Assembly (NCBI GenBank): GCA_018673915.1
Contig: JABHBK010000047.1
Span: forward strand, 124,001-188,000
DNA: 64,000 bases
Source of the DNA: Nitrospina sp.
Lineage (GTDB): Bacteria; Nitrospinota; Nitrospinia; Nitrospinales; VA-1
Reading direction: 5' to 3'
Every line of letters starts with the position of its first letter. Position 1 is the first letter of the stretch. The notes under the pieces were generated by a model, which made no database searches, was not told the origin of the DNA, and was given only the letters and a program-made list of their open reading frames with translations. The position numbers were made by a program, and so were the translations under genes. Below are positions 18,431 through 27,164 of this stretch, piece after piece.

Positions 18431-19072
18431 TTATTCCCGTTCGCCTCTAATTAGCCAGCCCATATAGCCTACGGTTAAAGGGATCAAACTAACAAAATAA
18501 GTAATTAAGATGGTGGCCCAAAATTCTCTGGTATCAGCAATCGAATCATAAATTTCATGGCAAGTGCGGTTCCTGCCAGAGAAACATTCCACACTGCCAC
18601 TGAGCACAGCGTAGAAAACATACAAAAGCATCGCTGAGCCCAGGGTAAGAAAAACGAAGATGGCTTTTTTCTTATAGACTTCGAAACCATCCAATCCCCA
18701 TTTTGTGTCACTGCCATCCTCAAACTTTTTAAGCAAACTGGCGGCACGGGGGATAGCTGCAAAAGTCAGCCACCCCATTGCAGGCAACATCAATATTCTG
18801 AAATAAATATCCCAATCTTCAGAGAATTCCAAAAAATATATGCTTCTGGCAAAAAGAACCGAAACAAAAATAACGCACATGGAGCAAAAAAATATATTCT
18901 CACCTATGTTTTTATGAGGAGTGGAGGGTGGAGGCGATTTTTGTTTGGAGGGTTCTGGCGCTGCTTTGATTTTAGAAAAAATGATTCCACAATGAATGCA
19001 GGAATCCGAAACAGGCTGTTCCTCTTTACACTTTGGACATTTGTGGGTTGAGAGATTTTCTTTTTTATCCAT
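18431..19072 (-). CDS. Zinc-ribbon membrane protein of unknown function
   Basis: A 213-residue protein beginning with a cytoplasmic zinc ribbon (CPKC about residue 13 and CIHC about residue 25), a Pro/Lys-rich linker, and then about four transmembrane spans. The layout resembles many uncharacterised zinc-ribbon membrane proteins. Two cysteines (VECFSG, RTCHE) lie in a loop between spans. Function unknown. Confidence 0.7.
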   Translation of the reverse strand: MDKKENLSTHKCPKCKEEQPVSDSCIHCGIIFSKIKAAPEPSKQKSPPPSTPHKNIGENIFFCSMCVIFVSVLFARSIYFLEFSEDWDIYFRILMLPAMGWLTFAAIPRAASLLKKFEDGSDTKWGLDGFEVYKKKAIFVFLTLGSAMLLYVFYAVLSGSVECFSGRNRTCHEIYDSIADTREFWATILITYFVSLIPLTVGYMGWLIRGERE

Positions 19073-19198
19073 TTATTGCTTGGAATTTGTAGAGATTATT
19101 TTACGAATAGTAAATGGCTTGAGTAGACTTTACAAGTACCCACTGACACGACAAGAATATTAAATACTAAATGGGAATCTTCGGTTTATAATTATCAA

Positions 19199-20776
19199 AT
19201 GACTATGCAATCGAGTTCACAAAATAACCCTGAGGAAAATTCTCTTCCGGTGGGTAGAAAAAAAATTCTTATTGTCGATGATGATCCCTTGATTCTCAGC
19301 ATATTGTCCAGCATTCTTTCTGAAAACCACTATGAAGTCGAAACAGCAGGGAATGGGAATCAGGCTCTAGCTACCATCAATGATTCTTTTCACCTGCTTT
19401 TATCGGATTTCCAGATGCCGGAAATGAACGGTCTGGAGTTAATCAAAGTTCTTAGAAAATCTGGCAAAGATATTCCCATCGTCATTCTTACTGGAAATCA
19501 AGAAATCTCTGTTGCCCTGGATGCATTAAAGCTAGGGGCAAACGAATATGTTATTAAAGATGAAAATATTGCAGAGACCGTTTTAACCGCTATTTCCAAC
19601 GCGCTCGAAAGAAAAATGCTTCTGGATCAAAACACACGCCTGATAGATAACCTGATGAAAGCGAAGGATGCTGCAGAACGAGCCAATGAGGCAAAATCCG
19701 ATTTTCTTGCAAAAATGAGTCATGATCTGAAGACCCCTTTGAACGCCATTCTTGGTTATACCCAGTTAATGACCACAGACTCGGATGAACCCTTGGGCGA
19801 AGAATCGATAGAAAGTTTGAATCAGATTTTTAAGGCGGGCAATCATCTTCTGGAGTTAATCAATGACATTCTAGATTTGTCTGCTATAGAAGCTGGGAAA
19901 TTAAAGGTGGTGATCGAAAAAATTGATCTTATATCCGTTATCCAGGAAAGCCTTATTCTGATCCGCCCAACGTCGGAAAAACAAAACATAAAAATTATAG
20001 ATGAAACTAAAGGTCATGAGTCTTTATATGTGTTGGCAGACTCCCTGCGACTCAAACAAGTGCTACTCAACTTACTTTCGAATGGAATTAAATATAATAG
20101 CCTGAAAGGAACTCTGACTCTAAGTTTAACGACAGACGGCAGTCAGGTAAGGATTGATATCCGGGATACCGGGCCAGGAATTCTGGAAGAGAAAATGAAT
20201 ACCCTGTTTGAAAAATTTAATCGGCTGGGAGCAGAAAAAACTAAAATTGAGGGTACAGGAATCGGATTGAATATATGTCAAAACCTGATTGAATTAATGA
20301 GTGGCAGCCTGAGCGTAAAAAGTGAACTCGGTAAAGGTAGTTGTTTTTCGACTTCAATCCCGATATCTATCAAGGGGCGCAATGATCAAGACCTTTCATC
20401 GAAAAACATAGAACGTCTGAATATCCTATATATAAACCCTGAAGATGAGGTTGTTGAAACACTCAAGAATATAATGATGCCGCGACCCTTTATCAAATTG
20501 TCCATTGCAGAAAACAGCCAGGAAGGACTTAAGCTTGCTTCTATCCAAAATCCTAAGCTCATTTTTTTAGGTTTAAGCTCAGACAATCAAGCTGACTTGG
20601 GTGTAATTGAAAAATTAAAAAACAACCCTGAAACAGCCGGTATTCCGCTTGTAACATTTGTCAAAAAGGACGAGGGAACTGAATTAACAAATCTCGATAA
20701 ACTTTTTGACACCCTGACTTTTCCTATCAATTCTATTAAATTGCTTTCCACCATTGAATCGGCTTTGGAAATTTAG
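19199..20776 (+). CDS. Response-regulator/histidine-kinase hybrid
   Basis: A 525-residue cytoplasmic signalling protein without transmembrane spans. Order: a receiver domain (Asp28-Asp29 acidic pocket, phospho-acceptor Asp70, Lys120), a short coiled coil (~138-170), a HisKA domain with His175 in KMSHDLKTPLNAILGY, an HATPase domain with NLLSNGIKY, DTGPGI and GTGIGLNI, and a C-terminal domain shaped like a receiver. In this last domain the acceptor strand reads LIFLGLSSD, without the usual Asp, so it is probably a pseudo-receiver. An orphan Hpt protein at 39741-40052 is a possible partner. Confidence 0.92.
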   Translation: MTMQSSSQNNPEENSLPVGRKKILIVDDDPLILSILSSILSENHYEVETAGNGNQALATINDSFHLLLSDFQMPEMNGLELIKVLRKSGKDIPIVILTGNQEISVALDALKLGANEYVIKDENIAETVLTAISNALERKMLLDQNTRLIDNLMKAKDAAERANEAKSDFLAKMSHDLKTPLNAILGYTQLMTTDSDEPLGEESIESLNQIFKAGNHLLELINDILDLSAIEAGKLKVVIEKIDLISVIQESLILIRPTSEKQNIKIIDETKGHESLYVLADSLRLKQVLLNLLSNGIKYNSLKGTLTLSLTTDGSQVRIDIRDTGPGILEEKMNTLFEKFNRLGAEKTKIEGTGIGLNICQNLIELMSGSLSVKSELGKGSCFSTSIPISIKGRNDQDLSSKNIERLNILYINPEDEVVETLKNIMMPRPFIKLSIAENSQEGLKLASIQNPKLIFLGLSSDNQADLGVIEKLKNNPETAGIPLVTFVKKDEGTELTNLDKLFDTLTFPINSIKLLSTIESALEI

Positions 20777-20843
20777 CCAGAATCTTCTCCCAGGCTACCA
20801 ATCGCTCCTACCGAACCTTCTGCGGGACCAAATGGTCGACAGT

Positions 20844-21518
20844 CTATCCTGACTTTTCTTCGCAATGGAAATCGGTTTCAGAAGTCCAGTGGATCTTCAG
20901 GTATTGAGGAACTTTGGTATTGCGATCGATCTTTGCCGATTGGATCTGGGCAGGGGTCAGGTTGATGGTATAACGGAAGATAGCCTTGCTTAGGTTGGCC
21001 CGTTGCAGGTCGGTCCCCTGCATCCACGCCGAAGACAGATACGCCTCTGTAAGATTGGCTTCCGTGAACAAGGTCTTTCGCAGATCGGCTTTGAAGAACT
21101 TTACTTTTTCAAGGTTAGATTTTCGCAGATCGGCTTTTCTAAGATCCGCTTCACTGAAGTCGATGTCGCGAAGATCTCGGTCACTGAAATCGATATTTCT
21201 CAGGTTAGATTGCCGGAAGATGCATCCCTCTAAATCTGCGTCATTCAACTTCATTCCCTGGCAATCGGTTTCGCTGAGGTTTGCGCCGCGCAAATCCGAA
21301 CCGGCGAAAAAGGCTTTGGTGAGGTTCGCGCCCTGCAAATTGGCGCCGTTGAGTAAGGCCATTTGAAAATTAGCTTTTCTGAGATTGGCATTGCTCAGGT
21401 TAATGCCATTGAAGTCAACGCGATCAAAATCGGGCTGTATGTGCGGATTGCTATCTCTCCAGATATTCCATCTCGCTATGGAACTCTTGAGAAGTGTAAT
21501 TTGTTCCCGGTTCGCCAC
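20844..21518 (-). CDS. Pentapeptide-repeat protein
   Basis: A 224-residue protein made mostly of A(D/N)LxX repeats from about residue 33 to 190 (NLSNANLRKANF, NLQGANLTKAFF, DLRKADLRKSNL and so on), expected to form a right-handed quadrilateral beta-helix. A short helical N-terminal cap precedes the repeats and a non-repeat tail follows. There is no signal peptide. Functions of such proteins vary widely and none can be assigned here. Confidence 0.88.
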   Translation of the reverse strand: MANREQITLLKSSIARWNIWRDSNPHIQPDFDRVDFNGINLSNANLRKANFQMALLNGANLQGANLTKAFFAGSDLRGANLSETDCQGMKLNDADLEGCIFRQSNLRNIDFSDRDLRDIDFSEADLRKADLRKSNLEKVKFFKADLRKTLFTEANLTEAYLSSAWMQGTDLQRANLSKAIFRYTINLTPAQIQSAKIDRNTKVPQYLKIHWTSETDFHCEEKSG

Positions 21519-21798
21519 TTGATATAAAATTTTTATTTTAAAGAGTGATGTTTCAAAGATTTTATTACTCAGACTGAATCGCCATTTTCTTTCTTCTATT
21601 TTACACCCATTTCGGGTTGCCAGGTTTCAATTCGGCAGGCGGAGTCCCAGAACATCGATTCCAAATTTGAATACTTCTATCCAGTCCATGATGATTTAAA
21701 ACGTTTGTAGGTTAAAGATGTTCCTTCTATATGTCCGCTTTGGGTCGGTAGTGGACGTTATATTTCACCTTTCCAAAATAGAAAAAAATGTTTCTCGT

Positions 21799-22254
21799 TT
21801 ATAGTCGTCCCTCTTCTAAATCATAAACATCAAACAAAACATAAACGGGACGGTGATTGGGAACATATTTTGGAATATAAGATTCCATGTATTCTTGAGC
21901 ATCATCATCCATTTCACTTATTCGCATATCCCTCATTTTATTATTCCAATGAATTATTTTCATTTTATCCTGAACTTTTGACTTGGATGCAAACCAGTTT
22001 GCAACCGCATCATCATTTGCGCCTGTAGCTACAAACTCTTTGAACTCGTCATGGTCCACACCTGAAAATGCTTCCAGATAACTGCACAAGGAGCATGGCC
22101 AAAAGTTGTATTCGCCGTTAATCCCTAATAGAAAAGATCGGCACTTGTCTAAACAGCGAGAGAGGATGACATATCCTCCCAGCATGTTTCTCGGACTTCT
22201 GGGAGGCTCCTTATTAAGGTCTTTAGCCAAGGCTTTCAGTTTTTCTTGATTCAT
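21799..22254 (-). CDS. DUF5069 family protein
   Basis: A 151-residue protein whose N-terminal part (PRSPRNMLGGYVILSRCLDKCR) matches the DUF5069 family, seen in diverse bacteria without known function. The ATG at 22254 is chosen because the longer frame, open to 22518, runs into the tRNA-His gene and encodes nothing family-like. Downstream are 280 bases (21519-21798) in which I see no feature. Confidence 0.75.
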   Translation of the reverse strand: MNQEKLKALAKDLNKEPPRSPRNMLGGYVILSRCLDKCRSFLLGINGEYNFWPCSLCSYLEAFSGVDHDEFKEFVATGANDDAVANWFASKSKVQDKMKIIHWNNKMRDMRISEMDDDAQEYMESYIPKYVPNHRPVYVLFDVYDLEEGRL

Positions 22255-22473
22255 TGGAATATCCTGATTTCGATTTAGAAGAAATTTTAGCAGATAATAT
22301 CTAGTTAAGAGCGATTTTACAAGTAGGGGCTTTGAAAGGGCTATACCTTGATTAGAGTTGGGAACCAGTGGCTTTGAAGAGGAACCCCTGCGAGGCATGA
22401 AGATAATAGATGGGAATATTACAGCTACTGAAGAATATAACGCAGGATGGCAACATTGGCAGTAGCCAAAAAA

Positions 22474-22550
22474 TGGGGTGAGCGACGGGGCTTGAACCCG
22501 CGACCACTCGGACCACAACCGAGAGCTCTACCAACTGAGCTACGCCCACC
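22474..22550 (-). tRNA. tRNA-His (anticodon GUG)
   Basis: On the minus strand the extra 5' G (G-1) pairs with C73, a hallmark of tRNA-His. The acceptor GUGGGCG pairs with CGCUCAC (one G-U pair), the anticodon loop carries GUG, the T arm is GCGGGUUCAAGCCCCGU-like, and CCA is encoded. Confidence 0.96.
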
Positions 22551-22584
22551 ATTATTTTTTAAATCCCAAATCTTGCAGAGAGAG

Positions 22585-22613
22585 AGTTTAATCTATCCCT
22601 AAATCTTTGTAAA
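22585..22613 (-). promoter_or_regulatory. Candidate sigma-70-type promoter for tRNA-His
   Basis: On the minus strand TTTACA (22608-22613) and TAAACT (22585-22590) are 17 bases apart and about 35 bases upstream of the tRNA. Both boxes are imperfect. Confidence 0.4.
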
Positions 22614-22622
22614 GGGCATGAT

Positions 22623-23141
22623 TTATTTTATGACGCGAAGGTGGTTGCGGTCGCGCTTTTTCTCAACTTTGGGCTCTTCTGCACTGGGCTTCCCAGCACT
22701 GGGCTCCCCAGAACTGGGCTCCCCAGATTGGGGCTCCTGAACTTGTGGCTGGGGTTTGCCGCTGGGTTTCACCGATTTCAGCTTGGTCAGGGGTTTTTGC
22801 GTTTCCAGCACCTGCTCTGCCAGGTTCATATCTTCGGGGATGCTTTCTTCCCACACTTGCCCGTTCTTCATGTTGGGATCATAAATGGCCCAAACTGCGA
22901 CAAAGGGCAGGGAGCATTTATAAGGCCTGCCGTTGAAGGCCAGAGAAGCGAATATCCCTTCTTCGGTTATATCAATCGGATGCCTAAAGCTAAGATTAAA
23001 TACCAGATTGAGGGATGAATTGTTTTTATGGCTGGCCGGCACATCGACTTCTGTATGTCTCGCATCGAGACAAACCATGGCGTCGCCTTCTTCTAAAAGG
23101 AACAAAAGAAAATCGTATTTCTTTTTATTTAAGTCATCCAT
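22623..23141 (-). CDS. sspB: SspB-like ClpXP specificity-enhancing factor
   Basis: A 172-residue protein whose N-terminal ~110 residues match SspB, the adaptor that delivers ssrA-tagged proteins to ClpXP. Typical segments are the VDVPASHKNNSSLNLVFNL strand region and the FNGRPYKCSLPFVAVWAI region. The rest is a flexible tail with Gly-Glu-Pro-Ser/Ala repeats, ending in a basic segment (KKRDRNHLRVIK) that could serve as the ClpX-binding tail found at the C-terminus of SspB. The repeats are encoded by a 15-base DNA tandem repeat. Confidence 0.82.
   Translation of the reverse strand: MDDLNKKKYDFLLFLLEEGDAMVCLDARHTEVDVPASHKNNSSLNLVFNLSFRHPIDITEEGIFASLAFNGRPYKCSLPFVAVWAIYDPNMKNGQVWEESIPEDMNLAEQVLETQKPLTKLKSVKPSGKPQPQVQEPQSGEPSSGEPSAGKPSAEEPKVEKKRDRNHLRVIK
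22683..22742. repeat. 15-base tandem repeat inside the sspB-like gene
   Basis: Four head-to-tail 15-base units: 22683-22697, 22698-22712, 22713-22727 and a diverged 22728-22742. Units two and three are identical (ACTGGGCTCCCCAGA). In frame they encode the Gly-Glu-Pro-Ser/Ala repeats of the linker. Confidence 0.9.
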
Positions 23142-23368
23142 TCCACTAAATTAACATAAATAATCAATAGGTTAAAGGGGGGCAAGGTTTATACCCGAAA
23201 TGCAGGCAGGGCATTGAGGGTCGCGACTTATAAGCTCTGCATGTTTTGTGACCCTATTTGAACGGAGCGCCCGAAAATGCTGATTTAATCTCTCCCTTGT
23301 CGGTTAAAGAGGGAAATGCTACCATGCGCCGTTTCCATAACTGAGTATAAAAACAACAGGGGATCGAT

Positions 23369-24277
23369 ATGGCATTAAAGGGATTGAGATGGCTGGCTGG
23401 TGTGGGGTTCTTCGTTAGCGTTTTGGCAGGTATCTGTAGTGCGGAGGGTTCCAAAACTATTGAGGTGTGGAAGAATCTTTTTACCGTTGTGAATGGCGAT
23501 GGAGTAGATTCTAACACCACTTTTCTCATTACCTCTGAGGGAGTCGTTGTTATTGATACCCGGGTTACTCCTCAAGAAGCTGGCAAGGTTTTGGCAGAAA
23601 TTCGCAAGCGAACAGACCTGCCCATCCTTTATACGATCAATACGCATTATCATGGAGACCACACTTTTGGTAACCAGGTTTTCAAAGATAGTCGGGCCAT
23701 CATTGCCCACGAAAATGTTCGCAAGAGCCTGATGGGTTCTTCGGGCAAGGATCATCTGGACTTTTTCAAGACCATGAAAATTCCCGGAATGGACGAGACC
23801 ACCATCACTCCACCTAATATGATTTTTAAGGAAAGGATGGAAATTTTCGTGGGAGGATATCATTTAAGGTTGATCCATGTTCGCGGGCACACGGATGGAG
23901 ACTTGTTTATCTATATTAAGGAGTTAAGAACTCTTATTACCGGCGACCTGGTTTTTAACGGCAAAATTCCATACATGGGGGATGCCTATATAGAGGACTG
24001 GATTTCTGCCCTGACCTATCTGGGTGATTTGGATGCGGAAATATATATTCCGGGTCATGGTAATCCCGGCGGCAAGCCCGTGTACCTGGCAATGAAAGAT
24101 TATATGCTTAATCTAAAAGGCATGGTTCTCAAACAGTTGGAACAGGGCAAGTCTCTCAAGGAAACTCAGGACGTGGTAAGGCCGGCTTTAAAGAAAAAAT
24201 ATAATGACCGGAAAAACCTGGACTGGTTGGATGCGAATATTGAACGTACGTATCTGGAATATAGTTTGAAGCGCTAA
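23369..24277 (+). CDS. Exported metallo-beta-lactamase-fold hydrolase
   Basis: A 302-residue protein with a signal peptide (hydrophobic run about 10-24, CSAEG) and an MBL fold. The zinc ligands are all visible: THYHGDH at about residue 92, GHT at about 175, the bridging Asp in TGDLVFNG at about 193, and GHGNPGG near 232. The pattern fits periplasmic hydrolases related to subclass B metallo-beta-lactamases and quinoprotein-relay hydrolases; the substrate is unknown. An AGGGG ribosome-binding site precedes the ATG. Confidence 0.88.
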   Translation: MALKGLRWLAGVGFFVSVLAGICSAEGSKTIEVWKNLFTVVNGDGVDSNTTFLITSEGVVVIDTRVTPQEAGKVLAEIRKRTDLPILYTINTHYHGDHTFGNQVFKDSRAIIAHENVRKSLMGSSGKDHLDFFKTMKIPGMDETTITPPNMIFKERMEIFVGGYHLRLIHVRGHTDGDLFIYIKELRTLITGDLVFNGKIPYMGDAYIEDWISALTYLGDLDAEIYIPGHGNPGGKPVYLAMKDYMLNLKGMVLKQLEQGKSLKETQDVVRPALKKKYNDRKNLDWLDANIERTYLEYSLKR

Positions 24278-24323
24278 GGTGAGGGTGGAGAGCCAATCTT
24301 TTCTGCCACCCACGGGGGGTAGG

Positions 24324-26126
24324 CTACTCGTCTTCGAGTAGGCCTTTCTTTTTCCAATAGTCGCGGAGCGAGGTGGAAGCATCCAGACAGGTGTCCAGAT
24401 AAGTGTGGTTTGACGGGATCATGGGCATAACATGACCATGGCTTTTGTCATTGTAGGGATACTTAACATCCAGGACATAAGGCCCCTTATGTTTGAGCAT
24501 ACGCTTTAATGCCGGAACCACATCTTTAGGATCGGAAATGCTCTCCGATTTAATTCCAAAAGCACTCGCTACCTCAGCAAAATTTGCATCGCCTATGAAG
24601 GTGTGACCCCGAAGGGATTTATAAAAACGGTCTTCCCATTGGGCCACCATTCCCAGGTGGGCGTTGTTGAGAACAATATTTTTTACCGGGATGTTTTCTA
24701 TTTTCAGAGTTTGCAGTTCCTGAATATTCATCAGAAAACTTCCATCTCCTTCAATGTTGATCACCTGACGATTTGGAAACGCAACCTGGGCTCCCATCGC
24801 GGCGGGCAGTCCAAATCCCATTGCACCTAAACCGGATGAACATAACCAGTTATTGGGCATGTCAAAATCCAGAAATTGAGCCGCCCACATCTGGTGCTGG
24901 CCGACACCTACAGAAAAAATAGCATCCTTAGCCGCGAGTTTATTGATATCGCTGACTACAGATTGCGGGACAATTTCTCCTTTTTTAAGCTCGAATTCCA
25001 GAGGGAATTCTTTTTTCCATTCGTTCACCTGTTTTACCCACGGCTTGATATCTTTTTTAGGCTCCACATAACCGGTGAGAATTTTTAACGCCTGCTTGAC
25101 ATCACCTTGGATGGGGACATCGATCGTGATATTTTTATTAATTTCTGTCGGGTCGATATCAATTTGGATGAACTGGGCATTTTTACAAAATTCTGCCAAT
25201 TTACCGGTGACTCGGTCGTCAAATCTTACTCCCATGGCAATAACCAGATCGGCATGGTTGATAGCAATATTGGCGTAAACCGCTCCATGCATTCCCAACA
25301 TGCGCAAAGAAAGCGGGTCGTTGGAGGGGAACGCCCCCAAACCCATTGCGGTAGTGGTTACAGGGATGCCGGTTTTCTTGGCAAAGGCGCGCAGTTCTTC
25401 TGAAGCCCCACTACTGATAATGCCACCCCCCGCATAAATGATCGGACGTTTTGCGGTTTGGATAGTATGAGCTGCTTTTTTGCATTGCAGTACTGAGGGT
25501 TTTAAATTGGGCTTATAGCTGGGGCAATCGAATGAAACGTCAAAATCAGCGATCCCTTCCTGCTGTTGAATATTTTTAGGAATATCTATCAGAACCGGTC
25601 CGGGCCTGCCGCTCCGGGCAATATGAAACGCCTCATGAACGATGCGCGGAATTTCTTCAACATTCTGAATCATATAACTGTGTTTGACCAAGGGGAAGGT
25701 GGCACCCATGATATCTGTTTCCTGGAATGCGTCACTGCCTAGCAATGTGCTTGCGACCTGACCCGTGATGGCAACAATTGGAATGGAGTCCATCTTGGCA
25801 TCAATGATTCCAGTAATCAGGTTTGTGGCTCCGGGACCCGATGTCGCCATACAGACTCCAACTTCTCCCGTAGAGCGAGCATAGCCGCCCGCCGCGAAGG
25901 AACCGCCCTGCTCGTGGCGAGGCAAGACCATGCGGATTTTTTTAGTCAAGGTCAACCCTTGATGAATTTCCATGGAAGTTCCACCCGGATAGCCAAAAAT
26001 AACTTTGACCCCTTCATTTTCCAGGGCTTTAACAATGACATCCCGGCCTTTCATGGGATGCCCTAGCTTTTTCGGAGATTTCTTGATGGAAACCAGTTTT
26101 TTTGCTGTGTTCTTTTTAGTAGTCAT
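24324..26126 (-). CDS. ilvB: Acetolactate synthase large subunit
   Basis: The catalytic subunit for the first common step of branched-chain amino acid synthesis (two pyruvate to acetolactate; thiamine diphosphate, FAD and Mg). The 600 residues include GYPGGTSMEIH, the catalytic Glu in RHEQGG, SGPGATN, and the cofactor motif from GDGSFLMN to NNAHLGMVAQW. The ATG at 26126 is preferred over a TTG nine bases upstream. The first ~28 residues form a Lys-rich extension ahead of the conserved domain. No ilvN or ilvC is adjacent, unlike common ilvBNC operons. Confidence 0.94.
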   Translation of the reverse strand: MTTKKNTAKKLVSIKKSPKKLGHPMKGRDVIVKALENEGVKVIFGYPGGTSMEIHQGLTLTKKIRMVLPRHEQGGSFAAGGYARSTGEVGVCMATSGPGATNLITGIIDAKMDSIPIVAITGQVASTLLGSDAFQETDIMGATFPLVKHSYMIQNVEEIPRIVHEAFHIARSGRPGPVLIDIPKNIQQQEGIADFDVSFDCPSYKPNLKPSVLQCKKAAHTIQTAKRPIIYAGGGIISSGASEELRAFAKKTGIPVTTTAMGLGAFPSNDPLSLRMLGMHGAVYANIAINHADLVIAMGVRFDDRVTGKLAEFCKNAQFIQIDIDPTEINKNITIDVPIQGDVKQALKILTGYVEPKKDIKPWVKQVNEWKKEFPLEFELKKGEIVPQSVVSDINKLAAKDAIFSVGVGQHQMWAAQFLDFDMPNNWLCSSGLGAMGFGLPAAMGAQVAFPNRQVINIEGDGSFLMNIQELQTLKIENIPVKNIVLNNAHLGMVAQWEDRFYKSLRGHTFIGDANFAEVASAFGIKSESISDPKDVVPALKRMLKHKGPYVLDVKYPYNDKSHGHVMPMIPSNHTYLDTCLDASTSLRDYWKKKGLLEDE

Positions 26127-26225
26127 GATGAGCAAAAACCATATCTGAAATGACCCTTGAAGTCAAATTCTATTGGCCTTCAACGTCTATTTAGTCAGGG
26201 TTTTATGGCAAATATGAGGTTCGAT

Positions 26226-27158
26226 TCAAGAAGCCGTGGACCCCAAGGCTTTCAGGATGATTCCTTCACGCAAGCTGTACTCGCTGACGAGCAATGGATC
26301 GCATTGAAACGTCTGCATGGTTTCCAGGACGAGTGCGGCTCCCGCAATGATCAAATCCTCTCGTCCCTGCTCAAGAGGTTTTAAAGCCAGCCGTTCGTTG
26401 AGAGATTTTCTTTTCAGATCCTGATTCAGGGCGTGGATTTCCTGTCTGGATAATATCGCCCCATGAATTTTATCGGGATCATAAGGATAAATATTTTCTT
26501 TTAAAGCGGCAAGTGTCGTTACCGTTCCTGCTGTTCCAATAAAAACCTGTGGCATAAACAACGAGAGTTTTTTCTGGATGGTTAGCAATTCATTTTTTAA
26601 GTGTGTGGTCAGGTTTTTATATTCTGTATCATCCACCGGATGCTGACTGATAAATTTTTCTGTCAGGCGAACAACTCCTAATGAACTACTGCAACAGCCC
26701 GCGATATTTTTTCCTTCTGAAAGGATGAACTCGGTACTACCGCCTCCAATATCAAGGGTGAGTATTCTGCGGTTTTCATGCGGTATTTTCCAGAACACTC
26801 CCTCCAGAGTAAGGCGGGCTTCCTCTTCCCAGGAAATAATTTCAATTTCGATGCCTGTTTTTTCCAGGGCTTGGCGGACAAACTCTTGTCCGTTAGAAGC
26901 TTCTCGCACCGCACTGGTAGCTACAGCGAATAGAGGCGGGTTCCCATGATCGACGCAGTCCTGTTGAAACCTGGACAAAGCTGAAAAAGTATCGGACATT
27001 CGCGACTCCATTAGTTTCCCGTAGGTATCCATCCCTTCGCCGAGGCGGGTGATTTCCCTTCGGGAAGCCAGAGTCTTGAATTTCTGGTTCCCGTCTGATT
27101 CAAGAATCAGAAGTCGAACGGTGTTGGAGCCAATATCAATGGAAGCGATTTTTGTCAT
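26226..27158 (-). CDS. ppx: Ppx/GppA family phosphatase
   Basis: A 310-residue actin-fold phosphatase acting on polyphosphate or pppGpp. The N-terminal phosphate loop IDIGSNTVRLLI, the central LDIGGGSTEFIL and GTAGTVTTLAAL are family motifs. The C-terminal HD domain of long Ppx forms is absent, so it is the short form; exopolyphosphatase versus pppGpp specificity cannot be decided. It lies six bases after the lptG stop in a minus-strand operon. Confidence 0.9.
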   Translation of the reverse strand: MTKIASIDIGSNTVRLLILESDGNQKFKTLASRREITRLGEGMDTYGKLMESRMSDTFSALSRFQQDCVDHGNPPLFAVATSAVREASNGQEFVRQALEKTGIEIEIISWEEEARLTLEGVFWKIPHENRRILTLDIGGGSTEFILSEGKNIAGCCSSSLGVVRLTEKFISQHPVDDTEYKNLTTHLKNELLTIQKKLSLFMPQVFIGTAGTVTTLAALKENIYPYDPDKIHGAILSRQEIHALNQDLKRKSLNERLALKPLEQGREDLIIAGAALVLETMQTFQCDPLLVSEYSLREGIILKALGSTAS

Positions 27159-27164
27159 GAGACT

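Noticed and set aside
22255-22518. N-terminal extension of the DUF5069 reading frame up to 22518
   Set aside because: It runs through the tRNA-His gene and encodes nothing resembling the family; the ATG at 22254 gives the expected N-terminus.
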